DNA from: Longimicrobiales bacterium
GTDB lineage: Bacteria > Gemmatimonadota > Gemmatimonadetes > Longimicrobiales > Gaopeijiaceae
DNA: 64,000 nt
Assembly (NCBI GenBank): GCA_958296005.1
Contig: CATQHQ010000001.1
Span: 512,134 to 576,133, forward strand
Reading direction: 5' to 3'
The notes below the pieces were generated by a model. The model was given only the letters and a program-made list of their open reading frames with translations, had not been told where the DNA came from and ran no database searches. Position numbers and translations under genes: made by a program. The first letter of the stretch is position 1, and every line of letters starts with the position of its first letter. Of this stretch, positions 1 to 8,287 are shown in pieces.

Positions 1-2024
1 AGGGTAAGCGTGCCGGAGCCGACGTCGAAGCTCAGCTCCGGGGCTCCGCGGCTGAGACGGTGAAGCGCCTGCTCGCAGTAGGCCAGGTCGTCGGCGAAGA
101 GCGACAACGGCGGCGCGGGCGGTCCGTAGTCCGGCGATAACCCAGCGACCGGCGCCTCCAGCGGAAGCCCCGCAAGCTTGTTCCCGTCGGCCCTGGGGGC
201 TGTCCCGAGAAAGAGGGCCAGCAGGTCCTCTCCGTCGTTCGACTTGGGCTGAAGGCGAGCGTCGAAGCGGTCCGCTCCTTCCCCTTCGGCTATTGACTTG
301 GCTGTAAACTCCTCCTCGGCCTGCACGTCGTGGACGTTCATGAACGCCGACGGGTCGCCGATGTTCGTGTACGCCTGTTCGTCCTTTTGCTCCAGCACTT
401 CGAGGATTCGCGTGTCGCCCCGGATCGTCTCGTTCGCGCTCTCGGCGACCAAGTAGACGATCTTCGGCTCCCGCGCTTGCCCGTAGCGGTCCACCCGCCC
501 GTTGCGCTGCTGGAAGACCATCAGCGACCACGGCATGTCGAAGTGGATCAGCCGGTGACAGTGGTAGTGCAGGTTGATCCCCTCCGATGCCACGTCGGAG
601 CAGAGCAATAGGCGAACCGGACGCTTGGCGTTGCCGAAGTCCTCCACGACGCGCTGCTGCTCCACGTCGCTCATCGTCCCGTGCAGAATGGCGATCCGGT
701 TATTGCCGAGCCCCAAGTCCTCCGCTAGGCGCTCCCGCAACCAGTGCAGCGTCTCGATGCGCTCGGTGAACACGACCAGCCGGTCCTCTGCGCTCCCCCG
801 GCCCGTGGCCTTCCACCGAAACGGCTGTCCGCCCCGGATCGCGTCCAGCAGTGCCTGGTACTTGGCGTAGTCCCTCGCCCCGATGGCGGCCAAGGCGTCG
901 TGCAGCACCCGAAGCGACGCCACCTCGGCGGCCAGCACCGCGTCGTCGGTCGCCGTCGCCCCCGCGATCTCCTGCTCGCGTCGCCGAATGCGCTTCTCCA
1001 CCGTCGCCATGCATGCGGCCGGACTGGAGAACAGCGCCTTCTCCAGCGTCACCAGGAACAAGTCACGACGGACTTGCTGGCGGCGCCCGCTCCCCGGTCG
1101 AGCCCCTGCGCCGCCCGCCTTCGCCACCTTCACCCCCAACAGCGCCTCATAGGCCGATTCCTCCATTGCCGAGGCCGGGAACTTTCGGCGGAATACGGTC
1201 CGGTCTCGAAAGGCGTCCTGCACGTGGTGGCGGATGTCCTTCTTGAAGCGCCGGACAACGAGCCCCTTGTCGCTGAAGTCCTCGCGCCCGAAGTCGTCCG
1301 GGTCGGTGATGGCGGTAGCGTCCAGCATGTTCACGAGGCTGGCGAAGCTGCGCGCCCTCCCGTCGTGAGGAGTCGCCGTCAGCATGATCAGCGTGTCCGA
1401 CCGCCGCGCCAGCAAGCGTGCAAGCCGACTGCGCAACGAACCCGTCCCCCGATCCGCCACGTTGTGGGCTTCGTCGATCACGATCACGTCCCAGTACGCC
1501 TGCTCCAGGTACGTCCGGTACTCGGCGTCCTGCTTGAGGGTGTCAATGGAGATGATCGACTTGTCGTAGTAGTGGAACGGGTTGTGACTGGTGGGAATCC
1601 GCCGCCGAACTCGTTGAATGCCGATGGAGTCCAGCCGCGTGAGGGGAATCGTGAAGCGGTTCCAGAACTCCTTTTGGAACTGGGTCAGCATGCTCTTGAG
1701 CGCCAGCACGAGAATCCGCCGACCCCTGCCGCGTGCGATCAGCTCGCTGACCAGGACGCCCGCCTCCAGCGTCTTGCCCAGCCCAACCGCGTCGGCGATC
1801 AAGATGCGCTGCCGAGGCTGCCGCAACGCTTGGCGGGCCGGGTCCAGCTGGTACGCAACCGGGTCCATGGCGCCGAGGTGCCCCACGTGAATGCGCTCGT
1901 CGCTGGGGACGGCGCACACCAGCTGCGACCCGCCGTCCGGCGTCGCGTCCACCCTCCGCACCACCCACTCGGCGTCCCGGACGACCACGCGAGCGCCGGG
2001 TGCGAGGGCTGCGGGGGTCGTCAC
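1..2024 (-). CDS. SNF2-type DEAD/DEAH helicase, N-terminal ~674 residues (runs off the left edge)
   Basis: Superfamily 2 ATP-dependent translocase of the SWI2/SNF2 kind, expected to remodel or unwind nucleic acid. Visible in order: Walker A (ADAVGLGKT, residues ~78-86), DEAH Walker B (~183-186), motif III LTATPH (~215), and in the second RecA lobe LLLCSDVASEGIN then QRNGRVDRYGQ (~505-515, motif VI). The C-terminus lies outside the window. The start is uncertain: GTG at 2024, or an in-frame GTG at 2045 just after a stop; neither has a good Shine-Dalgarno. Helicases of this architecture occur in DISARM (DrmD) and other restriction-linked loci, but no methyltransferase or DUF1998 gene is visible here, so a defence role is inference. 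A sigma70-like promoter at 2440-2468 points at it. It lies beside, not inside, the repeat-bounded accessory segment. Confidence 0.9.
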   Translation of the reverse strand, partial: MTTPAALAPGARVVVRDAEWVVRRVDATPDGGSQLVCAVPSDERIHVGHLGAMDPVAYQLDPARQALRQPRQRILIADAVGLGKTLEAGVLVSELIARGRGRRILVLALKSMLTQFQKEFWNRFTIPLTRLDSIGIQRVRRRIPTSHNPFHYYDKSIISIDTLKQDAEYRTYLEQAYWDVIVIDEAHNVADRGTGSLRSRLARLLARRSDTLIMLTATPHDGRARSFASLVNMLDATAITDPDDFGREDFSDKGLVVRRFKKDIRHHVQDAFRDRTVFRRKFPASAMEESAYEALLGVKVAKAGGAGARPGSGRRQQVRRDLFLVTLEKALFSSPAACMATVEKRIRRREQEIAGATATDDAVLAAEVASLRVLHDALAAIGARDYAKYQALLDAIRGGQPFRWKATGRGSAEDRLVVFTERIETLHWLRERLAEDLGLGNNRIAILHGTMSDVEQQRVVEDFGNAKRPVRLLLCSDVASEGINLHYHCHRLIHFDMPWSLMVFQQRNGRVDRYGQAREPKIVYLVAESANETIRGDTRILEVLEQKDEQAYTNIGDPSAFMNVHDVQAEEEFTAKSIAEGEGADRFDARLQPKSNDGEDLLALFLGTAPRADGNKLAGLPLEAPVAGLSPDYGPPAPPLSLFADDLAYCEQALHRLSRGAPELSFDVGSGTLT

Positions 2025-2134
2025 GCGCTCGCTAACGCTAACCACGGCCTACAGGCACGACCGCGACGCTCCAAACTCAGTCCCAAGGCTTTCGATCTCA
2101 GTACGAGGCCGCTGGTTCTCCAGCACGTGCACCT

Positions 2135-2194
2135 GGAGTGGCCCTGACGCATAGCCTCGGCGGCATCCCCAGCCGCTCGGTGCTAGTTCCCAGG
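2135..2194. repeat. Left copy of imperfect direct repeat; remnant of an amidase gene 3' end
   Basis: A 17-base block (2135-2151) is identical to 9460-9476, and 2153-2194 matches 9489-9530 with only a few mismatches. Read on the minus strand it encodes ILGTSTERLGMPPRL, against VLGTSTERLGMPPRL at the C-terminus of the complete amidase at 9485-10903. Most differences are synonymous, so this is a diverged relic of a coding copy and not a recent duplication. The right copy carries about 12 extra bases between the two blocks. Confidence 0.8.
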
Positions 2195-2386
2195 ATGTGG
2201 GTCCTGCGCAAGGGCGCTAGACCTATTTCCAATTTCCATGAACTGAACGGATGGATCCTGGATACTTCCATCTTCTGCTACAAGACCAGTGGAAGTATTT
2301 GCAAAGATGCACTTCGTGATGGATGTGATGTTAGTCTTCAGGCTGTCAAGGGTGCTTTCGGAAACCACTGAATTGCTCCGGCTCAC
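2183..2386 (-). CDS. Possible small ORF in an AT-rich patch (67 aa), unknown
   Basis: ATG-initiated 67-codon ORF rich in Ser/Thr/Asn, whose base composition is clearly lower in GC than all flanking genes. It resembles no family I recognise and has no membrane segment or metal motif. It lies between a minus-strand promoter (2440-2468) and the helicase start, so it could be a small co-transcribed protein, a decayed gene fragment or simply leader RNA. The lower GC suggests a foreign origin. Confidence 0.25.
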   Translation of the reverse strand: MSRSNSVVSESTLDSLKTNITSITKCIFANTSTGLVAEDGSIQDPSVQFMEIGNRSSALAQDPHPGN

Positions 2387-2439
2387 GGGTGGCGGTGATG
2401 GTAGGGTGTCGCGGTACTTGGCGGATTCTCATCTGTTCC

Positions 2440-2468
2440 ATCCTAGTCCAGGCGACACCTAGCGTCAA
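2440..2468 (-). promoter_or_regulatory. Sigma70-like promoter reading toward the helicase
   Basis: On the minus strand a -35 box TTGACG (2463-2468) and a -10 box TAGGAT (2440-2445) are separated by exactly 17 bases. The predicted transcript starts near 2433, where an ATG (2432-2430) opens a 28-codon ORF that would be leaderless. The next large gene downstream is the SNF2 helicase. Confidence 0.55.
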
Positions 2469-2799
2469 GGGGGAACGACCACAGCCGTGTATGAGCTCCG
2501 CTAGAGCATACAGGTGCCCGGCCATGGAGCACCGAAGTGGAGACGGGCTAGAGGGCAGAGGTCCACCGGCTGCGGTGGTGAGCGGCGGGGGGGCGACGCT
2601 GGTAATGCGCCAAGCCTCTTGGCGGGAGGGGCGGAGACGGCAAGGTGGTCCCGCTGGTTGGCGGTGCGGCGCCGATCCAACCGTCGGGGACGCCAGGACG
2701 AATCGCCTCCCCCGGCTATGTGGGTAGCTCCCCTCCACCCGCCGAGGACCACCCGCGGTCCGCAACGCCGAAGCGCTGCATCCAAGCGTTCCCCCGACC
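2469..2799. other. Intergenic stretch with no supported gene
   Basis: Between the two divergent promoters I see only short overlapping ORFs with Arg/Pro/Gly-biased translations typical of GC-rich noncoding frames. No tRNA, transposase, inverted repeat pair or CRISPR-like repetition was recognised. The stretch probably belongs to the regulatory space between the helicase and the ATPase operon. Confidence 0.4.
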
Positions 2800-2829
2800 T
2801 TGTGCGTGTCTCGCCACCGTGTCTATTAT
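2800..2829 (+). promoter_or_regulatory. Candidate promoter of the DUF6338/ATPase operon
   Basis: A -35-like TTGTGC (2800-2805), an 18-base spacer and a -10 TATTAT (2824-2829, five of six to consensus) lie about 105 bases upstream of the first gene of the three-gene operon. No operator dyad is obvious. Confidence 0.4.
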
Positions 2830-2940
2830 TCCTCTGGTGCCGCGGACAAGCCGTTGGCATCGAAGGCTTGAGACCGCGGATGCCGATGATGTCATGTGCC
2901 GTGGTCCCGGCCGCTCAACTCATCAGCGAGGTGTGACCAG

Positions 2941-3513
2941 ATGACCGGTGACGCGTTGTTCGTGACCATTGCGATCCTGCCGGGGTACGTGGGCCTGCTC
3001 ACGTTGCGATTCCTCTCGGTGGACGAAGAAGGAACTACGTGGGAAACGATAGCGCGATCCTTGATGATCGGCATCCCTTCGGTCCTTCCGGTGCTGCTGC
3101 TTGAGGGCTACAGGGACTACATCTTCGGGCAGAGGGAGCTGACGATCGACGTTCTTTGGGGCATTGTAGCTCATACGGCGTCGGCGGTCGCGTTGTCGTT
3201 CGTATTGGCCTGGGTCTTGACGTCACGTCGGGTTTCACGGCTGGGGCGATCATTGTTTCACAGCGCGTGGGACTGGACATGGTTCCACATGGCGAAGGAG
3301 CGCCGCTATATCTTGGTACAAACGGAAAACGGCACGTTCTACGGTTCTCTGGTGTTTGCGGGCACCCAACGTAAGGGAGGGGGGCTCGTGGTCAAGAACC
3401 CAATGGCACTGACCAGCGATGAGGAGATGAAGGCAACGGGGGCCGAATTCCTGTTGCTTAGTAAAGATCAGATTCGCTACATTCAGGTCAGTCCATCCAA
3501 CCGTTCAACCTAG
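2941..3513 (+). CDS. Small membrane protein, DUF6338-like
   Basis: Protein of 190 residues with three predicted membrane segments (about 4-24, 41-56 and 72-95) and a soluble C-terminal half (~100-190) rich in beta-type sequence, ending in a basic/polar tail. The N-terminal FVTIAILPGYVGLL pattern fits the DUF6338 family of unknown function (assigned from memory). The ATG at 2941 was chosen because GAGGTG lies just upstream; an in-frame start at 2896 has no such signal. It is first in a tight operon with the small gene at 3523 and the ATPase at 3960. The role is unknown; the context suggests a membrane anchor or sensor for the ATPase (inference). Confidence 0.75.
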   Translation: MTGDALFVTIAILPGYVGLLTLRFLSVDEEGTTWETIARSLMIGIPSVLPVLLLEGYRDYIFGQRELTIDVLWGIVAHTASAVALSFVLAWVLTSRRVSRLGRSLFHSAWDWTWFHMAKERRYILVQTENGTFYGSLVFAGTQRKGGGLVVKNPMALTSDEEMKATGAEFLLLSKDQIRYIQVSPSNRST

Positions 3514-3522
3514 GAGAGAGCG

Positions 3523-3963
3523 ATGTCCAAAGATTCCAGTGGTCTTCGAGAGCGCGTACGGGCACGCTTCGTGCGCGGCGGCGTGCAACGACGAGGCGGA
3601 TTTGAGGGCCCGCGAGAGGTTGGTCCGCCGACGCCAGACCAGTTCCCCAAGGTGATCGTGGTGGACGGTGTTACGGTGGAGCCGGAGGTTGTCCTCCCAG
3701 AGGGTCCCGCGCCGCCCTCGGACGCGGAACAAGCACCGGAAACCGAACAAGAGCGTCGGCCCGACGTGCTCGGCGCGGTTCTGGAGCTGGCCAAGGAGGT
3801 TGCGGCTGGAGACAGTGGGCGCTTGGGTCTGGGCCCTGCTGACTTTCGAGGCTTTGACCCGAACCGACACGGCGCTCTGGATGCCTATTTGGCACGGCTG
3901 ATGAAGGGTGGCGAAGAAGAGATCGTGTCCAAGATGCTGAAGGACGAGGACGGCCGCCCGTGA
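3523..3963 (+). CDS. Hypothetical 146-aa protein in the ATPase operon
   Basis: Soluble protein of 146 residues with no signal peptide. The N-terminus (1-30) is very basic, the middle (~45-95) is Pro/Glu-rich and probably disordered, and the C-terminal ~50 residues (VLGAVLELAKEVAAGD onwards) look helical. No family recognised. It starts 9 bases after the DUF6338-like gene (GAGAG ribosome-binding site) and its stop overlaps the GTG start of the ATPase by 4 bases, which implies translational coupling. It may be an adaptor or regulator of the ATPase (inference). Confidence 0.7.
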   Translation: MSKDSSGLRERVRARFVRGGVQRRGGFEGPREVGPPTPDQFPKVIVVDGVTVEPEVVLPEGPAPPSDAEQAPETEQERRPDVLGAVLELAKEVAAGDSGRLGLGPADFRGFDPNRHGALDAYLARLMKGGEEEIVSKMLKDEDGRP

Positions 3964-6569
3964 GGTTCGAAGCCATTGGAGTGGAACGGTTTGGTTGCTT
4001 GCGGGACCTCGCGACGGACTCGGGACCTTCGTTGCCGTCGATCGTGGTGGTGCTGGGACCCAACGAGAGCGGCAAGTCTACGTTCTTTTCGCTCCTCATC
4101 ACGTTGCTCTACGGATTCAGCCCGGTAAGGCGAGAACGCCACCCATATACGCCGTGGGACGGCGGCAACGCAGAAGGTTGGGCACAGTTGCGGAAGGACG
4201 ACGGCGTGGTCGTGGAAGTAGTTCGACGGCTCTTGGCGACTCCAAGGGGGAGTCTGTCCGAGGACGGCAGCGACAGGGCCATCGGCAACAAGACCCTAGA
4301 CGTAGCGGCCCATGTCACGCGAGCCCGCTTCCGCCAGGTTTATGCCGTGTCGCTGCCAGACTTGACGGAGTTGAAGGGCAGTAAAAACTGGAAGCTGTTA
4401 CAGGATCGGCTCATCGGCACCCTGGGTATCATGGATCTGCGGCCAGCGCGAGACGTCGTGGAGGAGTTCGACGCCCAAGGCAGGAAGTACTGGAAAAGCG
4501 ACAAGCGGGGCCATCCTCCTGTCGCCCAAGCCCTCAGGGATGAACTGAAAAAGCTGGGCGAGAAGCGGCAAGAGGCGGTCGCGCGGGACGACGAACTTCG
4601 AGCCAAGATGATGGAACAGGAAGAGACGCGAGCGAGCCGGCAAGCGTTGCAGGCGAAGCTTGAGGCGACTCGCGAACGACAACGCATCTTGAACGACCGA
4701 TTGCTGCGGCTGCGTCCCGTGGTGCGAACCTTGGTCTGGATTCGGGAACTGCGGGCTAGTACCCCGCGAGGATTGGATGCGGACGCGAGCCTGCTGGAGA
4801 CCCTGCTGCCGGATCCCAAGGGACGGCTGGCCGAGTTGCGAAGGCAAGTCGCGGACGCCAACGAGCGGTTGGACAAGCACCGTCGCCGGGCCGCAGCCGC
4901 CCACGCGACGATTCAGAAGTACCGGCCAATCGCAGAGGCTGAGAGCGAGTTGCGCGAGGCCGTCGAGTCCCAGGCTGCGGTGGCGGAGATGGGAGCGGCG
5001 GTTGAGGAGGCGCAGGAGATGGCCGACAAAGCCAAGCACCGTTACCGTAAACATGCGAAACGCCTTTTCTCAGAGGACTTTGACGACATCCCGGACAGCG
5101 CCTTGGAGTCCCCGTTGGCGGATGAGCTTCGCAGGCGCGTGGAGGAGTATCAACATCTTGGCGACGAGCGCCGGTCCGCCGAAGCGAGTTCGCACGGCAA
5201 CCCGCCAAACTGGGCCTTTTGGCTGTGGGGGTTATGCATGCTTATTTGGTGCCGGTGGAACCGGAAGGAGCTGGAGAGCCGGACCCAGGCTGCGCATTCG
5301 GTGCGGGCGGCCGAGGAAAAGGCACGGACCAAGATTGTCGACATGCTCTCGGGGTTCCCCGTGCTCCCTTCTCTGCTGGAGCGGCCCGACCATGAGCTAG
5401 TGGCTGCCGTGGCACGCATGTCGGAACTCGGCAACGACCTAAGGAAGCGGACGGAAGCGCTGGAAGACCAGCGTCGCAGGCTGAACAGACAACGCGCTAA
5501 GGTCAAGCGTCTGACAGAAGGCGTCGGCGTGGACTGTAGCGGGGGCAAGGGGAGACCGGATTTGGCCGCGGCCCTCGTTGCGGCAGTGCGAGCGCAGGAG
5601 GAGGACAAGTCCGCGAGCAGAGATCTGAAATGGGCCAAGACCGAAGCAGACAAGGCCGAATCGCAGAGAGACGGAGCGGCGAAGGCCGAGAGGGAACTGG
5701 AGGACCGGCTGCTGGATCTGGGAGATGGCGATGTGGACCGGGGGGCCGAAGCGGTCATGGCGTGGACCAACGCGCGGAGCCATGCGGCACGGCTGGAGAG
5801 CGACCTGCAGCGAGAGCACCCGCGCTTGGAGGAAATCAAGGCGGAGATTGAGGCGGCCGAGGCCGACAGCGAGTCGAATGGGGCCGACATGTGGGACGGC
5901 CTGGACGAGGATTTGGCGGAAGAACGCCGGCTTGAGGCGTGGTTGGACAACAAGGCCAAGGAATTGCGGCAAGCTTCAGGCCGACTGGACCGCGACATCG
6001 ACTACCTGCACGAACATGATTCCGCAGACGAAGTCGAAGGGAAGATGAAAGTGCTGAGAACCGAGATCGACAATGCCCACGAGATCCGGGACCGTGCGTT
6101 CCTTCTCGCCCGCATCGTGGAAAGGGCAGATCGCGACTTCAGGAACCAGCATCAACCTACCTTGTTGCGCCGGGCTGGAGAGCACCTACGCCGCATGACC
6201 GGCGGTCGCTACGACCGAATCGCCGTGAGAGAGGTGGGCGACCAGTCCTTCTACTTGTGCGGCCCCTCCATACCCGACGAGCCCCGCAGGGTGGAAGGTG
6301 CCTTGTCGCAAGGAGCCAAGGAGCAGACGTACCTAGCCCTACGCCTAGCCATCGTGGACCACTTGGACGAGGGCAAAGAACGACTCCCGTTGATCTTGGA
6401 CGAGACGCTGGTCAACTGGGACGCGGAACGGCGAACTTGGTTCTTCAAGCTTCTCCACGAAGTATCGGAGAGCCGGCAGGTGTTCTTCTTCACAGTCCAC
6501 GAGAACATGGCTACCCAACTGGAGCGTCTAGGCGCACGGATCATCGCCCTGGAGAGAAGCTCCGGTTGA
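3960..6569 (+). CDS. YhaN/Rad50-like ATPase with long coiled coil and a central hydrophobic segment
   Basis: ABC/SMC-type ATPase of 869 residues. Walker A is GPNESGKST (33-41), the ABC signature is LSQGAKEQ (~782-789) and Walker B is LPLILDET (~808-815). The ~500 residues between are Arg/Glu/Lys-rich coiled coil, interrupted by one Trp-rich hydrophobic segment (~415-433, NWAFWLWGLCMLIW) that could be a membrane anchor; YhaN-type proteins also carry hydrophobic segments in the coil. YhaN is usually paired with a YhaO nuclease, which is absent here; the partners are a DUF6338-like membrane protein and a small basic protein. A DNA-end-sensing or anti-phage role is plausible but is inference. The GTG start overlaps the preceding stop. 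Confidence 0.85.
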   Translation: MRFEAIGVERFGCLRDLATDSGPSLPSIVVVLGPNESGKSTFFSLLITLLYGFSPVRRERHPYTPWDGGNAEGWAQLRKDDGVVVEVVRRLLATPRGSLSEDGSDRAIGNKTLDVAAHVTRARFRQVYAVSLPDLTELKGSKNWKLLQDRLIGTLGIMDLRPARDVVEEFDAQGRKYWKSDKRGHPPVAQALRDELKKLGEKRQEAVARDDELRAKMMEQEETRASRQALQAKLEATRERQRILNDRLLRLRPVVRTLVWIRELRASTPRGLDADASLLETLLPDPKGRLAELRRQVADANERLDKHRRRAAAAHATIQKYRPIAEAESELREAVESQAAVAEMGAAVEEAQEMADKAKHRYRKHAKRLFSEDFDDIPDSALESPLADELRRRVEEYQHLGDERRSAEASSHGNPPNWAFWLWGLCMLIWCRWNRKELESRTQAAHSVRAAEEKARTKIVDMLSGFPVLPSLLERPDHELVAAVARMSELGNDLRKRTEALEDQRRRLNRQRAKVKRLTEGVGVDCSGGKGRPDLAAALVAAVRAQEEDKSASRDLKWAKTEADKAESQRDGAAKAERELEDRLLDLGDGDVDRGAEAVMAWTNARSHAARLESDLQREHPRLEEIKAEIEAAEADSESNGADMWDGLDEDLAEERRLEAWLDNKAKELRQASGRLDRDIDYLHEHDSADEVEGKMKVLRTEIDNAHEIRDRAFLLARIVERADRDFRNQHQPTLLRRAGEHLRRMTGGRYDRIAVREVGDQSFYLCGPSIPDEPRRVEGALSQGAKEQTYLALRLAIVDHLDEGKERLPLILDETLVNWDAERRTWFFKLLHEVSESRQVFFFTVHENMATQLERLGARIIALERSSG

Positions 6570-6960
6570 GGTGCATGCGGCGCATTAGGCGGAATCTGCT
6601 CCCGCCTCTGGCGTACACGTAGGATGTTCGCCGTACCGAGCGGACCGACGGTTCAGTTGACTGTGATTGAGACGAGCGGCGTCCCGGCCCCTGCGGTTAT
6701 GCCTCCGTGAGCACCCGCCCCCTTGCAGGAGATTCGAGATTCGTTCGGCACTCCAGAAGAGATCGACGACTCACCGCGAGGTGCACCGTCGAAACGGATT
6801 CAAGCCGTGATCCCAGAGTATCAGAAGCCTTGGATGGGCACGGTGGCGGCCCTTGAGATCGGCATTCCGGCAATGCAAGCCGAATGCCCACACTTCGCGA
6901 ACTGGCTAGAACGACTGACAGCGCTTGCGTCTACGTGACTTGTCTGCTGGGTCTTATGCG
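6570..6960. other. Gap between the ATPase and the convergent VasI-TonB gene
   Basis: No RNA gene, clear terminator or mobile-element end was recognised in these 391 bases. The only coding candidate is the weak TTG-initiated ORF at 6723-6938, annotated separately. Confidence 0.4.
6723..6938 (+). pseudogene. Short ORF, possible gene fragment (71 aa)
   Basis: TTG-initiated ORF whose translation contains a natural-looking segment (IPEYQKPWMGTVAALEIG, then MQAECPHFANWLERL) unlike the Arg/Pro-rich noise of shadow frames. It lacks a good ribosome-binding site, and an in-frame TGA lies 15 bases upstream. I do not recognise the family. It could be a relic of a larger accessory protein or a genuine small gene. 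Confidence 0.25.
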
Positions 6961-8082
6961 TCAAGTGGTCGTGAACGTAATCGACAGCGATATCCAGACC
7001 GGAACCTTCTTGTCCCGGTTCAGGGCCGGGGTGAACTCGAAGACGTCGGCCACCCGCAGCGCCGCCTCGTCAAGCGCCGAGTGCCCGGAGCTCTGGTCGA
7101 TCCTCGTGTCCTGCACCATGCCTTCTTCGGTGATGAAGAAGTGGACCCTGACGGTGCCCCCGATGCCGGCGTCCCGAAGCAACGGCGGATACTCCCGCTC
7201 CAGGGCTCGCTGCACTTCGCGCTCATTCTTGAGGCCGGGTCTGACGGTATAGGGCGTGAAGGTCGGCGCGGCCGAGATGTCCGTCTCCTCCTTCGCCGGG
7301 CCAGCTTCCATCGCCGCCGAGTCGCGGCGGCCTTCGCCCATTGTCGCCGATGCGGAGTCATTAGCCTCGGATGTAGCTTCGCGATCGACAGAACTTGTCG
7401 TGCGTGGAGTTGTAGGCGTTCGGCTGGAGTCATTGGCCCCGGATGTAGCTTCGCGGGCGACAGTGCATGCCGCGGAAAGAGTTTCTAGCGCTTTGGTTGA
7501 GCCGGAAAGGTTGAAAGGAAATACTACAAGACCATCGCCGTACCAGTCCACTTCTAGGCGCATCATGTTTTGTGCCGCGATCCCATCTATAAGCCGCTGG
7601 TCATCGCTAGACAAGTAGTTCGACCCCCATTTCTGGGTAAAGGCTACTCGGATAGGATCGTTACCATCGAAGGCTACTCGATTGCTGGATACGCTATAAC
7701 CAATTCGGGGGCTATCACTGTTGATGAGGATAGGTTCTTCAGAAAATGCGATGGCGATGCGGATGTCCGGCGCGCTGCTCTTGCGGCAAGCAGCGCCTAT
7801 TTGTGCAGTGACGCTGCCAAAGAGCCACGACATGCGTTTTGTTGGCCGAGCTCTTGGGCCGACGATCTGGTAGCCGGTCGTCCGTCCAGTCAGCTCGTCT
7901 TTGGACTCCCGTACGGTCTGTTGCCATGCCAGTTGCTGCGTACTCGATGGCGTCGCAGCTGCCACATGTCCATTCCATGTCGAGTCGATCGCATCGAGCC
8001 TGTTGGGCAGGCCAACGGAGGCTATCCAGCACAGTACGAGTCCGATCCAGGTCGTAGCCCGCGTCTTGTCATTCTTGCTCAT
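6961..8082 (-). CDS. VasI-like domain fused to a TonB C-terminal domain
   Basis: Exported protein of 373 residues: a hydrophobic signal (about 10-28), a region at ~50-210 containing WQQTVRESKDELTGRT and IAIAFSEEPILI that resembles the type VI-associated VasI fold, a Ser/Thr-rich linker (~210-270) with an internal repeat, and a C-terminal TonB-type domain (~283-373: YPPLLRDAGIGGTVRVHFFI, SSGHSALDEAALRVA). TonB-C domains of this compact kind are common in Bacteroidota and Gemmatimonadota and need not energise transport. No type VI gene is nearby. The gene is convergent with the ATPase operon and its first part has lower GC than its surroundings, consistent with acquired DNA. Confidence 0.7.
   Translation of the reverse strand: MSKNDKTRATTWIGLVLCWIASVGLPNRLDAIDSTWNGHVAAATPSSTQQLAWQQTVRESKDELTGRTTGYQIVGPRARPTKRMSWLFGSVTAQIGAACRKSSAPDIRIAIAFSEEPILINSDSPRIGYSVSSNRVAFDGNDPIRVAFTQKWGSNYLSSDDQRLIDGIAAQNMMRLEVDWYGDGLVVFPFNLSGSTKALETLSAACTVAREATSGANDSSRTPTTPRTTSSVDREATSEANDSASATMGEGRRDSAAMEAGPAKEETDISAAPTFTPYTVRPGLKNEREVQRALEREYPPLLRDAGIGGTVRVHFFITEEGMVQDTRIDQSSGHSALDEAALRVADVFEFTPALNRDKKVPVWISLSITFTTT
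7360..7462. repeat. Internal direct repeat in the VasI-TonB linker
   Basis: Two near-identical copies of about 33 bases, at about 7360-7392 and 7430-7462, share the block GGATGTAGCTTCGCG. They encode the repeated linker peptide REATS-x-ANDS. The 70-base period suggests a slipped duplication inside the disordered linker. Confidence 0.65.
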
Positions 8083-8287
8083 GTTCAGTTCCGCCCGCCT
8101 CCGGGCTAGGGCCGGGTCGGCGGATTCGTTCGGTAAGTCAACTTAGGATTTCGAGTGTTGAAATGTCCCAACCGATGTCCCATTTCGCAAGCCCAGATGT
8201 CCGCCACTGTCCCAAGCTCCAGTCCGGTGGCGTGCCGACGCTCCGATAGTCCTTGCTAATCGAACATCAACCATACAATATGCAAGG

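Noticed and set aside
744..2147. 467-codon plus-strand ORF
   Set aside because: It is the antisense shadow of the SNF2 helicase, whose minus-strand frame shows all the helicase motifs.
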